Below the pieces are notes generated by a model. It had not been told where the DNA came from and did not search any database. It worked only from the letters and a program-made list of their open reading frames with translations. Shown in pieces: positions 45,645 to 57,411 of a stretch of 64,000 nt of DNA. Origin of the DNA: Flavobacterium ustbae. GTDB taxonomy: Bacteria > Bacteroidota > Bacteroidia > Flavobacteriales > Flavobacteriaceae. A program made the position numbers and the translations under genes. The stretch spans positions 1-64,000 of the forward strand of contig NZ_RPOC01000010.1 of assembly GCF_003946915.1 (NCBI RefSeq), given 5' to 3'. The stretch's first letter is position 1, and every line of letters begins with the position of its first letter.

Positions 45645-48600
45645 TTAATAAATGTATTCTTCTTTATTAGCCATCATTTCGTTGTAATCATCTTTAGATC
45701 CTACGATAGTGTTATCGTATTCTCTCATACCAGTTCCCGCAGGAATTCTGTGTCCAACAATTACATTTTCTTTCAATCCTTCTAGATCATCTACTTTACC
45801 AGCTACAGCAGCTTCGTTAAGTACTTTCGTTGTCTCCTGGAATGAAGCCGCAGAAATGAATGATTTAGTTTGTAGCGAAGCTCTTGTAATACCTTGTAGA
45901 ACTGGCGTTGCAGTTGCAGTAATTACGTCTCTTGCTACAACAAGATTTTTATCTGTACGTTTTAGTAATGAATTTTCATCACGTAATTCACGAGGCGTAA
46001 TGATCTGACCTGGTTTCAATACTGAAGAATCTCCAGCATCTTCAACCACTTTCATACCGTATAATTTATCGTTTTGAACGATGAAATCTTTAGTATGGAT
46101 TAATTGGTCTTCTAAGAATAAAGTATCACCTGGATCCTGAACTCTTACTTTACGCATCATTTGACGAATAACTACCTCAAAGTGCTTATCATTAATTTTT
46201 ACCCCTTGTAAACGGTAAACCTCTTGAATTTCATTTACCAAGTACTGTTGAACAGCAGCTGGCCCTTGAATTCTTAAGATATCATCTGGTGTAATCGCAC
46301 CATCAGATAATGGAACTCCCGCTCTTACGAAGTCATTTTCTTGAACTAAGATTTGGCTTGAAAGTTTCACTAGATACTTTTTAACCTCACCAAATTTAGA
46401 TTCGATAACGATCTCACGGTTACCTCTTTTGATTTTACCGAAAGATACAACACCATCAATTTCAGATACAACTGCTGGGTTAGAAGGGTTACGAGCCTCA
46501 AGAAGCTCAGTAATTCTTGGTAAACCTCCCGTGATATCGCCCGCTTTAGAAGAACGACGTGGAATTTTTACTAATACTTTACCTGCTTTAATTTTCTCAC
46601 CATTCTCAACCATAAGGTGTGCACCTACTGGTAAGTTGTATGAACGAATCAATTCACCTTCTTTACCGTAAACCAATAAAGTTGGGATTAATTTTTTGTT
46701 TCTAGCCTCAGAAATTACTTTTTCCTGGAAACCAGTCTGCTCATCAATCTCCACCATGAACGATTGTCCTTGCTCTAAATCTTCGTAAGCAATCTTACCG
46801 GTAAACTCAGAAACAATTACACCGTTATATGGATCCCATTTACAGATTACAGTTCCTTTAGCAACAGTATCTCCGTCATTAACAAAAATACTAGATCCGT
46901 AAGGAATGTTATGTGTATTTAAAACAATTCCAGTTTTCTCGTCAACCAATTTCAACTCAGTTGAACGTGAAACTACGATGTCAACAGAGTTTCCTTCTCC
47001 ATCTTCTCCTTTAACTGTTTTTAAATCTTCAATTTCAAGTCTACCGTTGAATCTTGTAATAATACTAGACTCTTCAGAAATACCTCCAGCAACCCCTCCA
47101 ACGTGGAACGTACGAAGTGTTAACTGTGTACCTGGCTCACCAATAGACTGAGCTGCAATAACTCCGACAGCTTCACCTCTTTGTGTCATCTTACCAGTAG
47201 CTAAGTTTCTACCGTAACATTTAGCACAAATTCCTTTTAAAGCTTCACAAGTTAATGGAGATCTAACTTCTACTTTCTCAATTGGAGAAGCTTCGATCGT
47301 TCTCATAATTGATTCTGTGATTTGCTCTCCAGATTTAACCATTACTTCGTTAGTAAGAGGATTAATAACGTCTTGTAATGCAACACGTCCTAAAATTCTC
47401 TCTCCTAAAGATTCAACGATTTCCTCATTTTTCTTCAATGCTGCAACTTCAACACCTCTTAAAGTTCCACAATCCTCGATGTTAACAATAACATCCTGAG
47501 AAACGTCATGAAGTCTTCTTGTCAAGTAACCAGCATCGGCTGTTTTAAGAGCCGTATCCGCAAGACCTTTACGAGCACCGTGAGTAGAAATGAAATACTC
47601 AAGGATCGAAAGACCTTCCTTAAAGTTAGAAAGAATCGGGTTTTCAATAATCTCACCACCACCGGCAGTAGATTTTTTAGGCTTAGCCATCAAACCACGC
47701 ATACCTGTTAACTGACGAATCTGCTCCTTAGAACCCCTCGCTCCAGAGTCAAGCATCATATATACAGAGTTGAAACCTTGCTGGTCTTCTCTAATATTTT
47801 TCATTGCTAATTCTGTTAACTGAGCATTCGCAGAAGTCCACACGTCAATAACTTGGTTGTAACGCTCGTTATTGGTAATAAGACCCATGTTATAGTTGGT
47901 TGAGATACCTTCAACTTGCTCTCTGGCATCTGCAATCAATTTCGTTTTTTGTTCTGGAATTCTAATATCACCTAAAGAGAATGATAAACCTCCTCTAAAT
48001 GCGAATTTATATCCCATATCTTTCATATTATCCAAGAAAGCTGCTGTTGTAGGTACATCAGTCACACTTAAAATGTGTCCGATAATATCTCTAAGGTTTT
48101 TCTTAGTCAATACGTCGTTGATATATCCGGCTGCTTCCGGTACCACTTCGTTAAATAATACACGTCCAGCAGTTGTTTGGATAATTTTGTACACTAATTC
48201 TCCAGCTTCATTAAAATCTTTTGCACGGATTTTCACACGAGCATTCAATTCTAATCTTCCTTCGTTTAATGCAATATTTACTTCTTCAGCAGAGTAAAAA
48301 GTCAAATCCTGACCAATAATTTTGTGATCTTCTGTAGAAATACGCTCTTTGGTCATATAGTATAGACCCAAGACCATGTCCTGAGAAGGTACAGTAATTG
48401 GAGCACCATTTGCAGGGTTCAAGATATTATGAGAAGCCAACATTAATAATTGTGCCTCTAAAATAGCCTCTGGTCCTAATGGTAAGTGAACCGCCATCTG
48501 GTCACCATCGAAATCGGCGTTGAATGCCGTACATACTAATGGGTGTAACTGGATTGCTTTTCCTTCAATTAATTTTGGCTGGAATGCCTGAATACCAAGT

Positions 48601-49952
48601 CTGTGCAAAGTAGGAGCACGGTTAAGTAATACTGGGTGTCCTTTAATTACGTTTTCAAGGATATCCCAAACTACAGGCTCTTTTTTGTCAATGATTTTCT
48701 TAGCAGATTTTACTGTTTTAACAATACCCCTTTCAATCAACTTACGGATTACGAAAGGTTTGTATAATTCAGAAGCCATATCTTTTGGCAATCCGCACTC
48801 ATATAATTTTAACTCCGGACCAACGACGATTACCGAACGGGCAGAATAATCCACACGTTTTCCTAAAAGGTTTTGACGGAAACGTCCTTGTTTACCTTTT
48901 AATGAGTCAGATAATGATTTTAATGGTCTGTTTGATTCTGTTTTGACAGCAGAAGCTTTACGTGTATTATCGAATAATGAATCTACAGATTCTTGTAACA
49001 TACGTTTTTCGTTTCTTAAGATAACTTCTGGAGCTTTAATCTCCATTAATCTTTTCAAACGGTTGTTACGAATGATTACACGACGATATAAATCGTTCAA
49101 ATCTGAAGTTGCAAAACGACCTCCATCAAGTGGCACAAGCGGACGTAATTCTGGCGGAATAACTGGAACCACTTTCATAATCATCCATTCTGGACGATTT
49201 TCACGGTTTTCGTTAGACTCACGGAAAGATTCAACAACTTGTAATCTTTTTAAAGCCTCAGTTTTTCTTTGCTTAGATGTTTCGTTGTTAGCACTGTGTC
49301 TTAATTCATAAGATAATGCATCAAGATCAATACGAGCTAATAAATCCATAATACACTCTGCTCCGATTTTGGCAACAAATTTATTTGGATCTAAATCATC
49401 TAAATATTGATTTTCCTGCGGAAGAGTATCTAAAATGTTTAAGTATTCTTCTTCAGTTAAGAAATCTAATCTTTGTAATGATTCTCCATCTGCATTTTTA
49501 GCGATACCAGCCTGGATTACTACGTATCTTTCGTAGTAAATGATCATATCTAATTTCTTAGATGGAAGACCAAGGATATAACCAATTTTGTTTGGAAGAG
49601 AACGGAAATACCAGATGTGAGCGATTGGCACAACAAGGTTGATGTGTCCTACTCTATCACGACGTACTTTTTTCTCAGTAACTTCAACACCACAACGGTC
49701 ACAGATGATACCTTTGTAACGAATTCTTTTATACTTACCACAAGCACATTCGAAATCTTTTACTGGTCCGAAGATTCTTTCGCAGAAAAGTCCGTCACGC
49801 TCTGGTTTGTGAGTTCTATAGTTAATTGTTTCTGGCTTTAAAACCTCTCCTCTTGATTCTTTTAGGATAGATTCTGGTGAAGCCAATCCAATAGAGATTT
49901 TGTTAAATCTTTTTACTGGATTTTTATCTTTATTGTTTCTGTTATTCATCAT
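45645..49952 (-). CDS. rpoC: DNA-directed RNA polymerase beta' subunit
   Basis: 1435 residues. N-terminal zinc ribbon [13 protein letters not shown]...CDRCG (about 69-91), catalytic [15 protein letters not shown] (Mg-binding Asp triad, about 467-481), trigger-loop region [10 protein letters not shown], and the second zinc site CGTLRG ... [13 protein letters not shown] (about 800-900). Full length. It holds the active-site magnesium of RNA polymerase. Two adjacent ATG codons occur at the start, and either could be used. The gap to rpoB is unusually wide at 281-284 bp. Confidence 0.98.
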   Translation of the reverse strand: MMNNRNNKDKNPVKRFNKISIGLASPESILKESRGEVLKPETINYRTHKPERDGLFCERIFGPVKDFECACGKYKRIRYKGIICDRCGVEVTEKKVRRDRVGHINLVVPIAHIWYFRSLPNKIGYILGLPSKKLDMIIYYERYVVIQAGIAKNADGESLQRLDFLTEEEYLNILDTLPQENQYLDDLDPNKFVAKIGAECIMDLLARIDLDALSYELRHSANNETSKQRKTEALKRLQVVESFRESNENRENRPEWMIMKVVPVIPPELRPLVPLDGGRFATSDLNDLYRRVIIRNNRLKRLMEIKAPEVILRNEKRMLQESVDSLFDNTRKASAVKTESNRPLKSLSDSLKGKQGRFRQNLLGKRVDYSARSVIVVGPELKLYECGLPKDMASELYKPFVIRKLIERGIVKTVKSAKKIIDKKEPVVWDILENVIKGHPVLLNRAPTLHRLGIQAFQPKLIEGKAIQLHPLVCTAFNADFDGDQMAVHLPLGPEAILEAQLLMLASHNILNPANGAPITVPSQDMVLGLYYMTKERISTEDHKIIGQDLTFYSAEEVNIALNEGRLELNARVKIRAKDFNEAGELVYKIIQTTAGRVLFNEVVPEAAGYINDVLTKKNLRDIIGHILSVTDVPTTAAFLDNMKDMGYKFAFRGGLSFSLGDIRIPEQKTKLIADAREQVEGISTNYNMGLITNNERYNQVIDVWTSANAQLTELAMKNIREDQQGFNSVYMMLDSGARGSKEQIRQLTGMRGLMAKPKKSTAGGGEIIENPILSNFKEGLSILEYFISTHGARKGLADTALKTADAGYLTRRLHDVSQDVIVNIEDCGTLRGVEVAALKKNEEIVESLGERILGRVALQDVINPLTNEVMVKSGEQITESIMRTIEASPIEKVEVRSPLTCEALKGICAKCYGRNLATGKMTQRGEAVGVIAAQSIGEPGTQLTLRTFHVGGVAGGISEESSIITRFNGRLEIEDLKTVKGEDGEGNSVDIVVSRSTELKLVDEKTGIVLNTHNIPYGSSIFVNDGDTVAKGTVICKWDPYNGVIVSEFTGKIAYEDLEQGQSFMVEIDEQTGFQEKVISEARNKKLIPTLLVYGKEGELIRSYNLPVGAHLMVENGEKIKAGKVLVKIPRRSSKAGDITGGLPRITELLEARNPSNPAVVSEIDGVVSFGKIKRGNREIVIESKFGEVKKYLVKLSSQILVQENDFVRAGVPLSDGAITPDDILRIQGPAAVQQYLVNEIQEVYRLQGVKINDKHFEVVIRQMMRKVRVQDPGDTLFLEDQLIHTKDFIVQNDKLYGMKVVEDAGDSSVLKPGQIITPRELRDENSLLKRTDKNLVVARDVITATATPVLQGITRASLQTKSFISAASFQETTKVLNEAAVAGKVDDLEGLKENVIVGHRIPAGTGMREYDNTIVGSKDDYNEMMANKEEYIY

Positions 49953-50233
49953 AGTTTTTACTATTGATTTATTTGCAATTAAAAAATTGATTTTAGATTT
50001 ATAATCTACTCTTCAAAAAATTAAAGAGTTAATCATTCAGCTACTACCTCGGGTTACTTCTCTAAACCTCAAAATTTTATCTGAAGTGCTAGTTATAAAA
50101 TGCTTTGCATTATTATAAAAAATCGGAACGGTTTACGGGTATAAATCTTTAAAAACTTCTAACATTTAGTAACAGTTTCAGTCCCAGTTTTCAGGGTAAA
50201 CTGAATACTGAGACTGTGACTGAAAACTTTTAT
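49953..50233. repeat. rpoB-rpoC gap with a word-type inverted repeat
   Basis: 281 bp without a gene. At 50172-50227 the words CAGTTTCAGTCCCAGTTTTCAG and CTGAATACTGAGACTGTGACTGAAA form an imperfect inverted repeat just after the rpoB stop. The rest is AT-rich leader. Most bacteria have a far shorter rpoB-rpoC spacer. Confidence 0.7.
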
Positions 50234-53200
50234 TTATTCTTCCAAACGAAGATCTAATCCTAGACCTTTCAATTCGTGCATTAATACATTGAATGACTCT
50301 GGTAAGCCTGGTTCTGGCATAGTTTCACCCTTAACGATAGCCTCGTAAGTTTTAGCTCTACCAATAACATCATCAGACTTAACAGTTAAGATTTCACGTA
50401 GTGTACTAGAAGCCCCATAAGCCTCAAGTGCCCAAACCTCCATCTCTCCAAAACGCTGACCTCCAAATTGAGCCTTACCTCCAAGTGGCTGTTGCGTAAT
50501 CAATGAGTATGGTCCGATAGAACGTGCGTGCATCTTATCATCAACCATGTGTCCTAATTTAAGCATGTAAATTACACCCACAGTCGCTTTTTGTGCAAAA
50601 CGCTCTCCAGTACCACCATCGTAAAGGTGAGTATGTCCGAAACGTGGTACTCCAGCCTCATCAGTCAAAGCATTGATCTCGTCTAAAGAAGCACCGTCAA
50701 AAATTGGAGTAGCAAATTTTCTACCCAAGTTCATACCAGCCCAACCTAATACAGTCTCATAAATCTGACCAATGTTCATACGTGAAGGTACCCCAAGTGG
50801 GTTCAACACGATATCAACTGGCGTTCCGTCTTCAAGGAAAGGCATATCTTCATGACGAACGATTCTAGCAACAATACCTTTGTTACCGTGACGTCCTGCC
50901 ATTTTATCCCCTACTTTCAACTTACGTTTCTTAGCAATATAAATCTTAGCTAATTTTAAGATACCAGATGGTAACTCATCTCCAACAGTGATCGTAAATT
51001 TCTCTCTTCTTAAAGCCCCTTGTAAGTCGTTCAGCTTAATTTTATAGTTATGAATCAAATCATTAACCATTTTATTAGTAGCATCATCAGCAACCCATTG
51101 ACCTTTACTTAAGTGAGCAAAATCTTCTACAGCGTAAAGCATTTTTTGAGTATATTTTTTACCTTTTGGTAAAACTTCTTCACCCAAATCGTTCATTACA
51201 CCTTGAGATGTTTTTCCGTTAACGATCAAGAATAATTTCTCTACTAATCTGTCTTTTAATTCAACAAATTTAGTTTCGAATTCCATTTCAAGAGCTCCTA
51301 AAGCATCTTTATCTTGAGTACGTTTACGTTTATCTTTTACGGCTCTTGCAAATAATTTTTTGTCAAGAACTACACCATGTAAAGATGGAGACGCTTTTAA
51401 TGAAGCATCTTTTACGTCACCCGCTTTATCTCCGAAGATTGCACGAAGCAATTTCTCCTCTGGAGTTGGATCTGATTCTCCTTTTGGTGTAATTTTTCCG
51501 ATTAGAATGTCGCCAGGCTTAACCTCTGCTCCAATTCTGATCATACCGTTTTCATCTAAATCTTTAGTAGCTTCTTCAGAAACGTTAGGAATATCGTTTG
51601 TTAACTCTTCATTTCCTAACTTAGTATCTCTAACCTCTAATGAATAATCATCAACGTGGATAGAAGTAAAAATATCATCACGAACTACTTTTTCAGAAAT
51701 TACAATCGCATCCTCAAAGTTATACCCTTTCCATGGCATGAACGCAACTTTTAAGTTTCTACCTAAAGCTAATTCTCCATTTTGAGTAGCATATCCTTCA
51801 GACAATACTTGTCCAGGAACAACTCTGTCACCTCTTCTTACGATTGGTTTCAAGTTAATACTTGTTCCTTGGTTTGTTTTTCTAAATTTAATTAAGTTGT
51901 ATGTTTTCTCATCAGCATCAAAACTAACCATTCTTTCATCTTCAGTACGGTCGTATTTGATAGTAATGATATTAGCATCAACGTATTCTACAGTACCATG
52001 ACCCTCAGCATTAATCAATACTCTTGAGTCCGAAGCAACCTGACGCTCTAAACCTGTACCAACAATCGGAGCTTCAGGACGAATCAAAGGAACCGCCTGA
52101 CGCATCATGTTAGATCCCATCAACGCACGGTTCGCATCATCATGCTCCAAGAAAGGAATCAAAGATGCAGAAATCGAAGCGATCTGGTTTGGTGCAACGT
52201 CTGTATAATGAACAACATTTGGCTCAACAACTGGGAAGTCACCTTCCTCACGAGCAATAACATTGCTAGCTGTAATTTTACCAGTTTCGTCCATTTCAAT
52301 GTTTGCCTGAGCAATCATTTTTCCTTCTTCTTCTTCCGCACTTAAATAGATTGGAGTACTTTCTAAATCAACTACACCGTTAGTAACTTTACGGTAAGGA
52401 GTTTCGATGAATCCCATTCCGTTTACTTTCGCGTAAACACCAAGAGATGAAATCAAACCAATGTTTGGTCCCTCTGGAGTTTCAATTGGACATAAACGTC
52501 CGTAGTGCGTGTAGTGAACGTCACGAACCTCGAAACCAGCTCTTTCTCTCGAAAGTCCACCTGGTCCAAGTGCAGATAATCTTCTTTTGTGTGTAATCTC
52601 AGCAAGTGGATTCGTTTGATCCATAAATTGAGATAACTGGTTAGTACCAAAGAAAGAGTTAATAACCGAAGATAATGTTTTAGCATTGATCAAATCGATT
52701 GGTGTAAACACCTCGTTATCTCTAACGTTCATTCTCTCACGAATAGTTCTAGCCATACGTGCTAAACCAACACCGAATTGTTGGGACAATTGTTCACCAA
52801 CTGTTCTAACACGACGGTTTGATAAGTGGTCGATATCATCAATCTCTGCTTTAGAGTTGATCAACTCGATCAAATATTTAACGATTGTAATGATATCCTC
52901 TTTAGTAAGCACTTGCTTATCCATAGGGATATCTAAATCTAATTTTTTGTTCATTCTGTAACGACCTACTTCACCTAAGTTGTAACGTTGGTCAGAGAAG
53001 AACAATTTATCTATAATACCACGAGCAGTTTCCTCATCAGGCGGTTCAGCGTTACGCAACTGACGGTAAATGTGCTCTACAGCTTCTTTTTCAGAGTTTG
53101 TTGGATCTTTTTGTAGCGTGTTGTGGATAATAGCATAATCTGCTTGGTTATTATCCTCTTTGTGTAACAAAATAGATTTAACGTTAGAATCGATGATCTC

Positions 53201-54046
53201 TTCAACATTATCTTTATCGATAATTGTATCACGATCAAGGATGATTTCGTTACGCTCGATAGAAACTACCTCTCCAGTATCTTCATCTACGAAATCCTCA
53301 TGCCATGTGTTCAAAACACGTGCAGCAAGTCTTCTTCCAATATATTTTTTAATTCCTGTTTTAGAAACTTTAATTTCTTCCGCTAAGTCGAAAATCTCTA
53401 AGATATCTTTATCTCTTTCGAATCCAATAGCACGGAATAAAGTTGTTACAGGTAATTTTTTCTTTCTATCGATATAAGCGTACATTACGCTGTTAATATC
53501 TGTAGAGAATTCTATCCAAGAACCTTTAAAAGGAATTACTCTTGCAGAATAAAGTTTAGTTCCATTTGCGTGGAATGACTGTCCAAAGAAAACTCCTGGA
53601 GAACGGTGTAATTGAGACACTACAACACGCTCAGCACCATTGATTACAAAAGTACCACTTGGAGTCATGTAAGGAATTGTTCCAAGATAAACATCTTGTA
53701 CAATCGTTTCAAAATCTTCGTGTTCTGGATCTGTACAGTATAGTTTCAACCTAGCTTTTAATGGCACACTATAAGTAAGACCTCTCTCTATACATTCTTG
53801 AATTGTATAACGTGGCGGATCAACAAAATAATCTAGGAATTCCAATACAAAGTTGTTTCTTGTATCTGTGATTGGAAAGTTTTCCATGAAGGTGTTGTAT
53901 AACCCTTCGTTGCCTCTTTCGTCAGATTTCGTTTCTAATTGAAAGAAATCTTTAAAAGATTTAACCTGTACATCCAAGAAGTCTGGATAATCAGGGATAT
54001 TTTTTGTAGAGGCAAAATTCAATCTTTCAGTCTGATTTGTTATCAT
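50234..54046 (-). CDS. rpoB: DNA-directed RNA polymerase beta subunit
   Basis: 1270 residues from the ATG at 54046 (a TTG one codon earlier is not needed). Rifampicin-region motifs [26 protein letters not shown] (described only in part: [16 protein letters not shown]) and core [12 protein letters not shown] near the C-terminus are present, as is [10 protein letters not shown]. It forms the other half of the polymerase catalytic cleft. The rifampicin pocket reads FMDQTN and HKRRLSAL, i.e. sensitive-type residues as far as seen. Confidence 0.98.
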   Translation of the reverse strand: MITNQTERLNFASTKNIPDYPDFLDVQVKSFKDFFQLETKSDERGNEGLYNTFMENFPITDTRNNFVLEFLDYFVDPPRYTIQECIERGLTYSVPLKARLKLYCTDPEHEDFETIVQDVYLGTIPYMTPSGTFVINGAERVVVSQLHRSPGVFFGQSFHANGTKLYSARVIPFKGSWIEFSTDINSVMYAYIDRKKKLPVTTLFRAIGFERDKDILEIFDLAEEIKVSKTGIKKYIGRRLAARVLNTWHEDFVDEDTGEVVSIERNEIILDRDTIIDKDNVEEIIDSNVKSILLHKEDNNQADYAIIHNTLQKDPTNSEKEAVEHIYRQLRNAEPPDEETARGIIDKLFFSDQRYNLGEVGRYRMNKKLDLDIPMDKQVLTKEDIITIVKYLIELINSKAEIDDIDHLSNRRVRTVGEQLSQQFGVGLARMARTIRERMNVRDNEVFTPIDLINAKTLSSVINSFFGTNQLSQFMDQTNPLAEITHKRRLSALGPGGLSRERAGFEVRDVHYTHYGRLCPIETPEGPNIGLISSLGVYAKVNGMGFIETPYRKVTNGVVDLESTPIYLSAEEEEGKMIAQANIEMDETGKITASNVIAREEGDFPVVEPNVVHYTDVAPNQIASISASLIPFLEHDDANRALMGSNMMRQAVPLIRPEAPIVGTGLERQVASDSRVLINAEGHGTVEYVDANIITIKYDRTEDERMVSFDADEKTYNLIKFRKTNQGTSINLKPIVRRGDRVVPGQVLSEGYATQNGELALGRNLKVAFMPWKGYNFEDAIVISEKVVRDDIFTSIHVDDYSLEVRDTKLGNEELTNDIPNVSEEATKDLDENGMIRIGAEVKPGDILIGKITPKGESDPTPEEKLLRAIFGDKAGDVKDASLKASPSLHGVVLDKKLFARAVKDKRKRTQDKDALGALEMEFETKFVELKDRLVEKLFLIVNGKTSQGVMNDLGEEVLPKGKKYTQKMLYAVEDFAHLSKGQWVADDATNKMVNDLIHNYKIKLNDLQGALRREKFTITVGDELPSGILKLAKIYIAKKRKLKVGDKMAGRHGNKGIVARIVRHEDMPFLEDGTPVDIVLNPLGVPSRMNIGQIYETVLGWAGMNLGRKFATPIFDGASLDEINALTDEAGVPRFGHTHLYDGGTGERFAQKATVGVIYMLKLGHMVDDKMHARSIGPYSLITQQPLGGKAQFGGQRFGEMEVWALEAYGASSTLREILTVKSDDVIGRAKTYEAIVKGETMPEPGLPESFNVLMHELKGLGLDLRLEE

Positions 54047-54251
54047 CAATGGACAAAATTTTGATTAAAAAAAAGTAATTTTTTTGTGTAAATACACACT
54101 GTTTAATCTATACTTTCTTATTATAATCAATACATCTTTAAAAATTAAAACTTAAATAAAGTTCAATTTTCTTTCTTCGTATTGATCAAAAACTTTTTCG
54201 TATTTTAAACTATGGGATAATAAAATTGATATATTTTATTATACGAAAAAT

Positions 54252-54288
54252 GGTTTAGGCCTTTGAGTGTTAACTCAAGACCTAAACC
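54252..54288 (-). terminator. Attenuator-like hairpin between rplL and rpoB
   Basis: GGTTTAGG/CCTAAACC closing stem and TGAGT/ACTCA upper stem with a GTTA loop, 22 bp after the rplL stop, followed by ATTTTTCG on the minus strand. In other bacteria a partial terminator here lowers polymerase expression relative to L12; the same is likely here. Confidence 0.8.
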
Positions 54289-54309
54289 TAGTTCTTAAAC
54301 TGAGTTTAA

Positions 54310-54681
54310 TTATTTAAGCTCAACAGTAGCTCCAGCCTCTTCTAATGATTTTTTAAGACCTTCAGCCTCTTCTTTAGAAACACCTTCTTTAACGTTGCTT
54401 GGAGCACCGTCAACTACGTCTTTAGCTTCTTTAAGACCTAAACCAGTTAATTCTTTAACTAATTTTACAACAGCTAATTTAGAAGCTCCTGCATCTTTCA
54501 ATACAACTGTAAATTCAGTTTGTGCTTCTTCAGCAGCACCGTCTCCTCCACCAGCAGCAACTACTACAGCAGCAGCAGCAGGCTCGATTCCGTACTCATC
54601 TTTTAATATTGTTGCTAATTCGTTAACTTCTTTAACTGTTAAGTTAACTAATTGTTCTGCGAATTGTTTCAAATCTGCCAT
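54310..54681 (-). CDS. rplL: Ribosomal protein bL12 (L7/L12)
   Basis: 123 residues. N-terminal dimerisation helix [16 protein letters not shown], an Ala/Gly-rich hinge (about 33-50, [13 protein letters not shown]), and the C-terminal factor-binding domain with [20 protein letters not shown]. Present in several copies on the ribosome stalk and recruits translation GTPases. It follows rplJ after 91 bp that carry a small hairpin (54748-54765). Confidence 0.97.
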   Translation of the reverse strand: MADLKQFAEQLVNLTVKEVNELATILKDEYGIEPAAAAVVVAAGGGDGAAEEAQTEFTVVLKDAGASKLAVVKLVKELTGLGLKEAKDVVDGAPSNVKEGVSKEEAEGLKKSLEEAGATVELK

Positions 54682-54747
54682 TTTTTCTATCGTTTAAAAT
54701 GATTTGTGTAAAAATATAATTTAATTATTGTGCGCTAATTAAGCAGC

Positions 54748-54765
54748 AAGGAAGCAAACTTCCTT
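54748..54765 (-). promoter_or_regulatory. Small hairpin between rplJ and rplL
   Basis: AAGGAAG/CTTCCTT stem with a 4-nt loop just after the rplJ stop, with no T-run. It is more likely an RNA-processing or stability element than a terminator. Confidence 0.5.
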
Positions 54766-54772
54766 ACGTTGA

Positions 54773-55276
54773 TTACTCTGCTCCTTCTTCTTCGCTTCCA
54801 GCGAATTTGTTTTGTAAAGCAGAAATAATTCTTTGAGCAGGAGATTGTAATAATCCAATGATTTCTCCAATAAGCTCTTCTTTAGATTTAATTGTAGCTA
54901 ATGCATCTAATTGGTTATCCCCAATGTATACTTCAGAATTGATGTAAGCTCCTTTTAAAACTGGTTTATCAGATTTCTTACGGAAATCTTTAATGATTTT
55001 TCCAGGTGCGTTAGCAACATCAGAAATGAAGATAGCACTGTTACCAGATAAAACTGTTGGTAAATCCCCATAATCATTATCAGAAGCTTCCATTGCTTTT
55101 GCAAGCAAAGTGTTTTTAACAACCTCTAATTTGATACCTGCTTTGAAACAAGCTCTACGTAAGCTTGAAGTTGTCTCTGCGTTTAAACCAGAAATATCAG
55201 AAATGTAAATGATATTTGTACCAGCTAACTGCGCAGTTAAATTTTCAATCGCGATTGATTTTTCTTCTCTAGTCAT
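54773..55276 (-). CDS. rplJ: Ribosomal protein uL10
   Basis: 167 residues. Begins MTREEKSIAIENLTAQL and has the RNA-binding domain with SSLRRACFKAGIKLEVVKNTL (about 37-57). The C-terminal helix that binds L12 dimers is followed by an acidic tail. It anchors the L12 stalk on 23S rRNA. In E. coli L10-L12 represses its own mRNA; the 22-bp spacer to rplA here leaves little room for a separate leader, so regulation may differ. Confidence 0.97.
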   Translation of the reverse strand: MTREEKSIAIENLTAQLAGTNIIYISDISGLNAETTSSLRRACFKAGIKLEVVKNTLLAKAMEASDNDYGDLPTVLSGNSAIFISDVANAPGKIIKDFRKKSDKPVLKGAYINSEVYIGDNQLDALATIKSKEELIGEIIGLLQSPAQRIISALQNKFAGSEEEGAE

Positions 55277-55298
55277 ACTAAAAATTTTTAACTACCAA

Positions 55299-55988
55299 TT
55301 ATACTGCTTTTGGGTCTAATGCAATAGCAGGACTCATTGTGCTTGTAAGGTGAATACCTTTAATGTATGTACCTTTAGCAGCAGTTGGTTTAAGTTTTAT
55401 TAATGTTTGAATAATTTCGTGTGCGTTGTCAACGATTTGTTCAGCTCCGAAAGAAACTTTACCAATACCCGCGTGAACGATACCAGTTTTATCAACTTTA
55501 AAGTCAATTTTACCAGCTTTAACTTCTTGAACAGCTTTAGCAACATCCATAGTTACTGTACCTGTTTTAGGGTTTGGCATTAAACCTCTAGGTCCTAAAA
55601 TACGACCTAATGGACCTAATTTACCCATAACAGCAGGCATAGTAATGATCACATCAACATCTGTCCAACCGTCTTTAATTTTTTGTAAGTAATCGTCAAG
55701 ACCAACGTGATCTGCTCCAGCTTCTCTAGCTTCCGCTTCTTTGTCTGGAGTAACCAATGCTAATACTTTAACGTCTTTTCCTGTTCCGTGAGGTAATGTA
55801 ACTACACCTCTAACCATTTGATTCGCTTTTCTTGGATCAACACCCAAACGAACTGCGATATCAACAGACTCATCAAATTTTGCAGAAGCAACAACTTTAA
55901 TTAATGCAGCAGCATCTTTTAAAGAGTATAATTTGTTCTTTTCAATTTTTGAAGCAGCCTCTTTTTGCTTTTTTGTTAATTTTGCCAT
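55299..55988 (-). CDS. rplA: Ribosomal protein uL1
   Basis: 229 residues. Family signatures [22 protein letters not shown] (in part: RKANQMVRG) and [17 protein letters not shown] (about 127-143) are visible. It forms the L1 stalk that helps E-site tRNA leave and may repress the rplKA mRNA as in other bacteria. It follows rplK after 13 bp. Confidence 0.98.
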   Translation of the reverse strand: MAKLTKKQKEAASKIEKNKLYSLKDAAALIKVVASAKFDESVDIAVRLGVDPRKANQMVRGVVTLPHGTGKDVKVLALVTPDKEAEAREAGADHVGLDDYLQKIKDGWTDVDVIITMPAVMGKLGPLGRILGPRGLMPNPKTGTVTMDVAKAVQEVKAGKIDFKVDKTGIVHAGIGKVSFGAEQIVDNAHEIIQTLIKLKPTAAKGTYIKGIHLTSTMSPAIALDPKAV

Positions 55989-56001
55989 TTCTTTTTCTTA
56001 A

Positions 56002-56439
56002 TTAAAAAGGAGCATCTCCTGATACAGTTATACCCATAGATCTAGCTGTTCCAGCAACCATACTCATAGCTTTCTCAATTGTGAAAGCATTTAAGTCCGG
56101 CATTTTGTCTTCAGCAATAGTTCTAATTTGTTCCCAAGTAACGCTAGCTACTTTTTTACGATTAGGCTCACCAGAACCAGATTTTAGCTTTGCAGCTTCC
56201 ATTAACTGAACTGCTGCTGGAGGAGTCTTAACAACAAAATCAAATGATTTGTCTTTGTACACAGTGATTTGCACTGGACAAATTTTGCCAGGTTTATCCT
56301 GAGTTCTAGCATTAAATTGCTTACAGAACTCCATGATGTTAACCCCAGCAGCTCCTAAAGCAGGTCCAACCGGTGGCGACGGGTTCGCAGCACCTCCCTT
56401 AACTTGTAGTTTAACTACCTTACTAATTTCTTTAGCCAT
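56002..56439 (-). CDS. rplK: Ribosomal protein uL11
   Basis: 145 residues from the ATG at 56439; nine codons upstream in frame do not belong to the family. Contains [19 protein letters not shown] (about 8-26, the thiostrepton-region prolines) and the C-terminal RNA-binding domain ending [10 protein letters not shown]. It binds the GTPase centre of 23S rRNA. Spacing to nusG is 66 bp. Confidence 0.98.
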   Translation of the reverse strand: MAKEISKVVKLQVKGGAANPSPPVGPALGAAGVNIMEFCKQFNARTQDKPGKICPVQITVYKDKSFDFVVKTPPAAVQLMEAAKLKSGSGEPNRKKVASVTWEQIRTIAEDKMPDLNAFTIEKAMSMVAGTARSMGITVSGDAPF

Positions 56440-56505
56440 TTTTAAAAAATTTAACACTGTAATCAATGGAAGCGATTACAATGGTTTATTATAGTGTAAC
56501 AAAAA

Positions 56506-57057
56506 TTATACTTTTTCTACCTGCATAAAACTTAACTCTAATGGAGTTTTTCTTCCGAAAATCTTAACCATTACCTCAAGTTTACGCTTCTCTTCATTGA
56601 TTTTCTCAACAGATCCGTTAAATCCGTTAAAAGGACCATCAATAACCTTAACCGTTTCTCCAACACTGAAAGGAATAGAACGAGTATCTGTATTAACAGC
56701 CAACTCATCTACCTTACCTAACATACGGTTTACTTCAGAAAGTCTCAAAGGAACAGGTTCTCCGCCTTTTGTCTCTCCTAAAAATCCAATAACACTAGTA
56801 ATTGACTTAATAATATGAGGGATCTCACCAACCAAATTAGCTTCGATCATAACATATCCAGGAAAATACACTTTATCCTTAGATGATTTTTTCCCATCTT
56901 TTACAGTAACCACTTTTTCAGTAGGAACCAAAACTTGAGAAACATAATCCTCCATACCTAATCTCGCAATCTCAGTCTCAATATAAGCTTTCACTTTATT
57001 CTCTTGACCACTAACCGCTCTAACTACGTACCATTTTTTCACATTATTATCTGCCAT
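56506..57057 (-). CDS. nusG: Transcription antitermination/termination factor NusG
   Basis: 183 residues from the ATG at 57057. NGN domain about 7-115 (KKWYVVRAVSGQENKVK), KOW domain about 130-183 (VKVIDGPFNGFNGSVEKI). Binds the RNA polymerase clamp and links it to Rho or the ribosome. Length is standard. Its stop lies 66 bp before rplK, and secE is 11 bp upstream. Confidence 0.97.
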   Translation of the reverse strand: MADNNVKKWYVVRAVSGQENKVKAYIETEIARLGMEDYVSQVLVPTEKVVTVKDGKKSSKDKVYFPGYVMIEANLVGEIPHIIKSITSVIGFLGETKGGEPVPLRLSEVNRMLGKVDELAVNTDTRSIPFSVGETVKVIDGPFNGFNGSVEKINEEKRKLEVMVKIFGRKTPLELSFMQVEKV

Positions 57058-57068
57058 CACAAAAAAAA

Positions 57069-57266
57069 TTATCCTTTTAACCAGTTAAAAAATCCAGCCA
57101 AAGCTTTTGCAAAAAATTCGTCTACTCCCCAAGTTGCCAAAGCAAATAGAATCGAAAATACAGCCACAACAATTGTCAATTTTTGAACTTCAGCCCAAGA
57201 TGGCCAAGTAACATTTGACTTTAACTCTTCGAAAGCCTCTGATAAATAATTAGTAACTTTTGTCAT
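57069..57266 (-). CDS. secE: Preprotein translocase subunit SecE
   Basis: 65 residues, the short form. Amphipathic segment YLSEAFEELKSNVTWPSW (about 7-24) followed by a single membrane helix (about 30-55). The VTWPSWAEVQKLT motif is typical. It stabilises SecY in the inner membrane. Directly upstream of nusG, as in nearly all bacteria. Confidence 0.95.
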   Translation of the reverse strand: MTKVTNYLSEAFEELKSNVTWPSWAEVQKLTIVVAVFSILFALATWGVDEFFAKALAGFFNWLKG

Positions 57267-57284
57267 TTGATATATTTTTTATTG

Positions 57285-57355
57285 CACGGGCGGAGGGATT
57301 CGAACCCCCATCAACGGTTTTGGAGACCGCTATTCTACCCTTGAACTACGCCCGT
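57285..57355 (-). tRNA. tRNA-Trp (anticodon CCA)
   Basis: 71 nt. Acceptor pairing ACGGGCG/CGCCCGT, D-arm GTTCAAGGGTAGAAT, anticodon stem GCGGT/ACCGT with loop CTCCAAA reading CCA, T-arm GGGGGTTCGAATCCCTC, discriminator G. The 3' CCA is not encoded. It lies between tuf and secE, so it is likely cut from the same transcript. Confidence 0.96.
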
Positions 57356-57359
57356 AATT

Positions 57360-57396
57360 AAAGCCAGTGATTAAAAAAATAACCACTGGCTTTTTA
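57360..57396 (-). terminator. Hairpin after tuf
   Basis: AAAGCCAGTG/CACTGGCTTT stem followed on the minus strand by T-poor AATTACGG, i.e. the T-run is on the opposite side. It sits right after the tuf stop and right before tRNA-Trp, and may be a weak terminator or processing hairpin. Confidence 0.7.
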
Positions 57397-57411
57397 TTTA
57401 TTTTAATAGAA

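Noticed and set aside
54748-54765. Terminator between rplJ and rplL
   Set aside because: The 7-bp stem has no T-run and rplL must be transcribed at high level with rplJ; more likely a processing or stability hairpin.
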